64,000 bases of DNA from Serratia liquefaciens. GTDB taxonomy: Bacteria; Pseudomonadota; Gammaproteobacteria; Enterobacterales; Enterobacteriaceae. Under the pieces are notes generated by a model. It made no database searches. It was not told the origin of the DNA and saw only the letters and a list, made by a program, of their open reading frames with translations. Made by a program: the position numbers and the translations under genes. Positions 59,638 through 64,000 of the stretch are shown one piece after another; position 1 is the first letter of the stretch; the number at the start of each line of letters is the position of its first letter. Location: assembly GCA_012719855.1 (NCBI GenBank), contig JAAXZN010000052.1:1-64000 (forward strand), read 5' to 3'.

Positions 59638-60384
59638 ATGTTAAGTATCAAGAATTTAAAAGTCAGCGCGGAAGGCAACGAGATCCTCAAGGGTCTGGAT
59701 TTGGAGATCAAACCCGGTGAAGTGCAGGCCATCATGGGGCCGAACGGCTCGGGCAAAAGCACGCTTTCGGCGACCCTCGCAGGGCGCGAAGAATATGAAG
59801 TCACTGCGGGCGAGGTGACCTTTAAAGGTAAGGACCTGCTCGAGTTGGATCCGGAAGATCGTGCCGGTGAAGGCGTGTTTCTGGCGTTCCAGTATCCGGT
59901 GGAAATTCCCGGCGTCAGCAACCACTTCTTCCTGCAGACTTCGGTGAACGCGGTGCGAAAATACCGCCAGCAGGAAGCGCTCGATCGTTTCGATTTCGCT
60001 GATTTTATCGAAGAGAAGATTGAACTGCTGAATATGCCGCCCGATCTGTTGACCCGTTCGGTCAACGTCGGTTTCTCCGGTGGGGAGAAAAAGCGTAATG
60101 ATATTCTGCAGATGGCGGCGTTGGAGCCGGATCTGTGCATTCTGGATGAAACCGACTCCGGTTTGGATATCGATGCGCTGAAGATCGTCGCCAACGGCGT
60201 AAACTCGCTGCGCGACGGCAAGCGCTCGTTCATTATCGTCACGCACTACCAGCGTATTCTGGATTACATCAAACCGGATTACGTCCATGTTCTTTCTCAG
60301 GGGCGCATCGTCAAATCCGGCGATTTCTCCCTGGTGAAACAGTTGGAGGAGCAGGGCTATGGCTGGCTTACCGACGAACAATAA
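59638..60384 (+). CDS. sufC: Fe-S cluster assembly ATPase SufC
   Basis: This 248-residue ABC-type ATPase has Walker A GPNGSGKST, a family-specific Q-loop region FLAFQYPVEIPGVS, signature FSGGEKKRNDILQ, Walker B LCILDETDSGLD and the switch histidine in VTHYQR. It powers conformational changes of the SufBCD complex; it is cytosolic and not a transporter. Its end overlaps sufD by 26 bases. Confidence 0.96.
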   Translation: MLSIKNLKVSAEGNEILKGLDLEIKPGEVQAIMGPNGSGKSTLSATLAGREEYEVTAGEVTFKGKDLLELDPEDRAGEGVFLAFQYPVEIPGVSNHFFLQTSVNAVRKYRQQEALDRFDFADFIEEKIELLNMPPDLLTRSVNVGFSGGEKKRNDILQMAALEPDLCILDETDSGLDIDALKIVANGVNSLRDGKRSFIIVTHYQRILDYIKPDYVHVLSQGRIVKSGDFSLVKQLEEQGYGWLTDEQ

Positions 60385-61651
60385 TTCACGCGCGCTGCAG
60401 CAGCTTTATAGCCTGTTCGAAGAGCGCGGTGGCGAGCATTCCGCTCATGCGCTGGCGCACTGGCAGCAGGCTTTGCGCCTGGGCTGGCCGACCCGCAAGC
60501 ATGAGAACTGGAAATACACGCCGCTGGAAGGCCTGCTGGAGCAGCAGTTCCTGGAACCGCCTGTAGAGCAGATCAGCGCCGCTCAGGTCGATGCGTTGGC
60601 GTTGGCCCTCGATGCTTATCGCTTGGTGTTTATCGACGGCCGCTTCAGTGCGGCGCTGAGTGACACTGAACTGGGGGATTACCAGTTTGATGTGGCCTCC
60701 TACGGCACGCCGCAGGCACTGCCTGAGCCGGTTCAGCCCGAGATATTTCTGCACCTGACCGAAAGTCTGGCGCAGGAAACCAGCATTATCCGCGTGGCGG
60801 CCGGCAAAAGCGTGGCGCGCCCCTTATACCTGTTGCATATCAGCAGCGGACGCGGTGCTGCGGGCGAAGTGAATACCGTGCATCATCGTCATCACCTTGA
60901 GATTGGGCGCAGCGCACAGGCCGAAGTGATTGAGCATTACGTCAGTTTGAACGATGCCGCGCATTTCACCGGCGCACGCCTGACCGCCAACGTGGCTGAC
61001 AATGCCCAACTGCATCACTGCAAACTGGCGTTTGAAAGCCAGCCAAGTTACCACTTTGCCCATAACGATTTGGTGATTGGCCGCGACGCGCAGGTGAAAA
61101 GTGACAGCTTCCTGCTAGGCGCGGGCCTGACGCGCCACAACACCAGCGCGCAGCTGAACGGCGAAGGATCTAATTTGGTGATCAACAGCCTGGTGCTGCC
61201 GGTCGGCAAAGAAGTGTGCGATACCCGAACTTATCTGGAGCACAACAAGGGTTACTGCGAAAGCCGCCAACTGCACAAAGTGGTGGTTAGCGACCACGCC
61301 AAGGCCGTGTTCAATGGCATGATCAAAGTGGCCAAGCACGCGATTAAAACCGATGGGCAGATGACCAACCACAATCTGCTGTTGGGCAAGGTGGCGGAGG
61401 TCGATACCAAACCGCAGCTCGAAATCTATGCCGATGACGTGAAGTGCAGCCATGGTGCCACCGTCGGGCGTATCGATGAAGAGCAGCTGTTCTATCTGCA
61501 ATCGCGGGGCATCGACAAGCACGCGGCGCAGCAGATGATTATTTTTGCCTTTGCCGCTGAGCTGACTGAGGGGATCGGCAACGAAACCATCCGTGAATCG
61601 GTGTTGGCGCGCATTGCACGGCGCTTGCCGGAGCCGGGGGAGGCCGCATGA
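60359..61651 (+). CDS. sufD: Fe-S cluster assembly protein SufD
   Basis: This 430-residue beta-helix protein is a homologue of SufB and part of the SufBC2D complex, needed for iron acquisition by the scaffold. It begins [14 protein letters not shown], the same MAGLP start as E. coli SufD, which supports the 26-base overlap with sufC. The core has [17 protein letters not shown] and, at the end, [19 protein letters not shown]. It overlaps sufS by four bases. Confidence 0.95.
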   Translation: MAGLPTNNNSRALQQLYSLFEERGGEHSAHALAHWQQALRLGWPTRKHENWKYTPLEGLLEQQFLEPPVEQISAAQVDALALALDAYRLVFIDGRFSAALSDTELGDYQFDVASYGTPQALPEPVQPEIFLHLTESLAQETSIIRVAAGKSVARPLYLLHISSGRGAAGEVNTVHHRHHLEIGRSAQAEVIEHYVSLNDAAHFTGARLTANVADNAQLHHCKLAFESQPSYHFAHNDLVIGRDAQVKSDSFLLGAGLTRHNTSAQLNGEGSNLVINSLVLPVGKEVCDTRTYLEHNKGYCESRQLHKVVVSDHAKAVFNGMIKVAKHAIKTDGQMTNHNLLLGKVAEVDTKPQLEIYADDVKCSHGATVGRIDEEQLFYLQSRGIDKHAAQQMIIFAFAAELTEGIGNETIRESVLARIARRLPEPGEAA

Positions 61652-62868
61652 GTTTTCCCATTGAGCGGGTGCGCGGTGATTTCCCTATCCTGTCGCGTGA
61701 GGTCAACGGCCAGCCTCTGGCTTACCTCGACAGCGCGGCCAGTGCGCAAAAGCCGCAGGCAGTAATCGATCGCGAGTTGGATTTTTATCGTCACGGTTAT
61801 GCGGCGGTGCATCGCGGCATCCACACCATGAGCGCCGAGGCGACTCAGGAAATGGAAGCGGTGCGTGAAAAGGTGGCGGCGTTTATCAATGCCGGCTCGG
61901 CGGAAGAGATCGTGTTCGTTAAAGGCACCACCGAAGGCATCAATCTGGTGGCCAACAGTTTTGGCCGTCATTTCCTGCAGCCCGGTGACAGCATCATCAT
62001 CACCGAGATGGAGCACCATGCCAACCTCGTGCCCTGGCAGATGCTGGCGCAAGAGCGTGGACTGAACCTGCGCGTCTGGCCGCTACAGCAAGATGGCACG
62101 CTGGATTTGGCACAGCTGCCTGGATTGATCGACGCCTCTACCAAACTGCTGGCGCTGACCCAGGTTTCCAACGTGCTGGGTACGGTCAACCCGGTGCAGG
62201 AAATTACGGCGCAGGCTAAAGCTGCCGGTCTGAAGGTGCTGATTGACGGTGCGCAGGCGGTCATGCATCAACGGGTTGATGTGAAGGCGTTGGATTGCGA
62301 TTTCTACGTGTTCTCCGGCCACAAGCTGTATGGGCCTTCCGGCATTGGCGTTCTCTACGGTCGTCAGGCGCTGTTGCAGCAGATGCCACCGTGGGAAGGG
62401 GGCGGCTCGATGATTCAGCAGGTGAGCCTGACCCTCGGCACCACCTATGCCGAGCCACCGTGGCGTTTTGAAGCCGGTTCCCCCAATACTGCGGGCATGA
62501 TGGGACTGGGAGCGGCGATTGACTACGTGAACGCGCTGGGGCTGGAGGCGATTGCTGACTATGAGCATTCGCTGATGCAATATGCGCTGGAAGCGCTGCA
62601 GCAGGTGCCGACGCTGAAGATCTATGGCCCGGCGGATCGCGCTGGAGTGATCGCCTTTAATCTGGGCGAACACCATGCCTATGACGTCGGCAGCTTCCTC
62701 GATCAGTACGGCATCGCTATTCGCACCGGACACCATTGCGCGATGCCGCTGATGGCGTTCTATAATGTGCCGAGCATGTGCCGCGCCTCGTTGGCGTTGT
62801 ACAACACCCGCGAAGAAGTTGACCGGCTGGTGGCCGGGCTGCAGCGAATTCAAAAACTGCTGGGATAG
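61648..62868 (+). CDS. sufS: Cysteine desulfurase SufS
   Basis: This 406-residue PLP enzyme removes sulfur from cysteine for cluster assembly; class II desulfurase. The PLP lysine is in [14 protein letters not shown] (about residue 226). The catalytic cysteine is in [14 protein letters not shown] (about residue 364), with RTGHHCAMP before it. It works with SufE as sulfur acceptor. The start overlaps the sufD stop (ATGA). Confidence 0.96.
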   Translation: MSFPIERVRGDFPILSREVNGQPLAYLDSAASAQKPQAVIDRELDFYRHGYAAVHRGIHTMSAEATQEMEAVREKVAAFINAGSAEEIVFVKGTTEGINLVANSFGRHFLQPGDSIIITEMEHHANLVPWQMLAQERGLNLRVWPLQQDGTLDLAQLPGLIDASTKLLALTQVSNVLGTVNPVQEITAQAKAAGLKVLIDGAQAVMHQRVDVKALDCDFYVFSGHKLYGPSGIGVLYGRQALLQQMPPWEGGGSMIQQVSLTLGTTYAEPPWRFEAGSPNTAGMMGLGAAIDYVNALGLEAIADYEHSLMQYALEALQQVPTLKIYGPADRAGVIAFNLGEHHAYDVGSFLDQYGIAIRTGHHCAMPLMAFYNVPSMCRASLALYNTREEVDRLVAGLQRIQKLLG

Positions 62869-62961
62869 GGTAGACTGTCGGGCATGGCGCTATTGGCTGA
62901 ACGCCGGTGGCCAGTGACATGGGGTCGGCATGCCGGCCCCTGAATTATTGAAAGGAACCTC

Positions 62962-63375
62962 ATGGCGAACTTGCCGGATAAAGAAAAGTTGGTGCGTAAT
63001 TTTTCCCGTTGCCTGAACTGGGAAGACAAGTACCTGTATGTCATTGAACTGGGCGCAAAGCTGCCGGCGCTTGACGATAGCGAACGTCAGGCGGGCAATC
63101 TGATTTCCGGTTGTCAGAGCCAGGTATGGATTGTGATGCGGCTCGATGCACAAGGGCAGGTCGAGTTTCACGGGGATAGCGACGCCGCTATCGTCAAAGG
63201 GCTGCTGGCGGTGGTGTTTATTCTTTATCATCAAATGACGCCACAGCAGATTGTCGAGCTGGATGTGCGGCCGTTTTTCGCCGAACTGGCGTTGAGTCAG
63301 CACCTGACGCCTTCGCGTTCTCAGGGGCTGGAAGCGATGATCCGCGCTATCCGCAGTCAGGCCGCCAAACTCTGA
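62962..63375 (+). CDS. sufE: Cysteine desulfuration protein SufE
   Basis: This 137-residue sulfur-transfer partner of SufS has C51 (ISGCQSQVW) as the acceptor cysteine, the same number as in E. coli SufE. It takes the persulfide from SufS and passes it to SufB. A gap of about 93 bases separates it from sufS, but it is still likely in the same transcript. The AAAGGAACC ribosome site is good. Confidence 0.95.
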   Translation: MANLPDKEKLVRNFSRCLNWEDKYLYVIELGAKLPALDDSERQAGNLISGCQSQVWIVMRLDAQGQVEFHGDSDAAIVKGLLAVVFILYHQMTPQQIVELDVRPFFAELALSQHLTPSRSQGLEAMIRAIRSQAAKL

Positions 63376-63386
63376 TATTCCCAAGG

Positions 63387-63428
63387 CTCATTGATACGGC
63401 GCCCGTATTTGCTATGTCAATGAGTCTT
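63387..63428 (+). terminator. Possible suf operon terminator
   Basis: CTCATTGA (outer arm) and TCAATGAG enclose a second TACGG/CCGTA stem, followed by TCTTT. A branched hairpin in the right place. Confidence 0.5.
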
Positions 63429-63667
63429 TACAAAACCCGCCCAGCCCTGCCATTCACCCCGCAAATCAGTGACATATCAGCAGCTTATCCCTTGACGTTA
63501 TACTGACAAATGGAGAAAGCGATTACGTTATAACATGTTGATTTTTAGAGGACTTATTGCCTTTGACGTCAGCATAGCTAGTATTAATCAGGTCTTGTCT
63601 GATTTACCGGTCGCCAAGTGCCAGATAGCCTTGTGGCCGAACCGTAATAAGCATAATAGGGATGATA

Positions 63668-64000
63668 ATGAAACGTGCGTTGAGTTTAATGGGCATGCTA
63701 TTTGCCACCGTACTGACTGGCACGCAAGCCGCCAGTGCGAGCGAATACCCGCTGCCGCCGCCGGACAGCCGTCTGATTGGCGAGAACACCACTTATACCG
63801 TACCGAACGATGGGCGTCCGCTGGAGGCCATTGCTGCCGACTATAAAATTGGTCTGCTGGGCATGCTTGAGGCCAACCCGGGCACCGATCCCTTCCTGCC
63901 TAAGACAGGTTCGGTCTTGACCATCCCGACCCAAATGCTGTTGCCGGACACCAAGCGCGAGGGGATTGTAGTCAACCTGGCTGAACTGCGTCTGTACTAC
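63668..64000 (+). CDS. ldtE: L,D-transpeptidase LdtE (YnhG), 5' part
   Basis: This is the first 111 codons; the gene continues past the right edge. A signal peptide ([20 protein letters not shown], cut near ASA) is followed by [20 protein letters not shown] and a LysM-like segment, then [13 protein letters not shown], the start of the YkuD catalytic domain. It resembles E. coli LdtE (YnhG), which makes 3-3 cross-links in peptidoglycan. Gene order after sufE also fits. An in-frame ATG two codons earlier is possible. The catalytic cysteine lies outside the window. Confidence 0.93.
   Translation, partial: MKRALSLMGMLFATVLTGTQAASASEYPLPPPDSRLIGENTTYTVPNDGRPLEAIAADYKIGLLGMLEANPGTDPFLPKTGSVLTIPTQMLLPDTKREGIVVNLAELRLYY

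Noticed and set aside
63535-63846. A 103-codon plus-strand frame
   Set aside because: It overlaps the signal peptide of ldtE in another frame and has no ribosome site or conserved motif.

Overview
The window is a 64 kb piece of an enterobacterial chromosome, most likely Serratia or a close Yersiniaceae relative (inference from protein similarity and gene order recalled from memory, not from a search). The backbone follows the E. coli 38-minute region: yniA, thrS-infC-rpmI-rplT-pheMST-ihfA, btuCED, nlpC, ydiV, ydiU (selO), aroH, ppsR/ppsA, rprA, ydiK, ydiJ, menI, sufABCDSE, ldtE. The arn operon lies between btuD and nlpC, and a hemP-hmuRSTUV locus lies after selO, as I recall for Yersinia and Serratia. 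I saw no phage, insertion sequence, CRISPR array, rRNA or tRNA gene.

Layout. 1-5735: the 5' end of yniA, a GNAT acetyltransferase with a possible Fur box, the Fur-type sit/yfe Mn/Fe importer, an orphan GhoS-family protein and the lytic transglycosylase emtA. 5787-9902: a three-subunit membrane gluconate 2-dehydrogenase operon with a near-perfect GntR-type operator in front. 9903-10100: a small palindromic repeat element between two copies of a terminator hairpin. 10322-16110: a serine/threonine-type permease, an orphan siderophore-binding protein, marC and three poorly known membrane proteins, with a structured RNA candidate. 16190-23553: the translation operon, with the thrS operator, the AUU start of infC, the pheM attenuator and ihfA. 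23755-27087: a 43-residue lipoprotein, a DUF2502 protein and btuCED.

27351-34886: a PmrA-type box and arnBCADTEF for lipid A modification with aminoarabinose. 35061-39575: nlpC, lplA, a YdiV-like degenerate EAL protein, a 39-residue membrane peptide and selO. 39626-45757: heme uptake with its Fur box. 45862-51645: a second glutathione peroxidase, aroH, ppsR, ppsA with a Cra site, and the sRNA rprA with an RcsB box. 51886-64000: ydiK, ydiJ-menI, a Fur-box gene of unknown function, suf and the start of ldtE.

The common thread is metal and envelope homeostasis. Six Fur-like sites of varying quality precede a GNAT gene, sit, a binding protein, hemP/hmu, an unknown gene and suf. Envelope-stress elements (arn, rprA, nlpC, emtA, ldtE) are interspersed. 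The observations most worth following are the GntR operator on the gluconate dehydrogenase operon, the Fur-box unknown at 56753-57157, the YdiV homologue that keeps most EAL catalytic residues, the orphan GhoS homologue, and the unannotated small proteins and RNA candidates.
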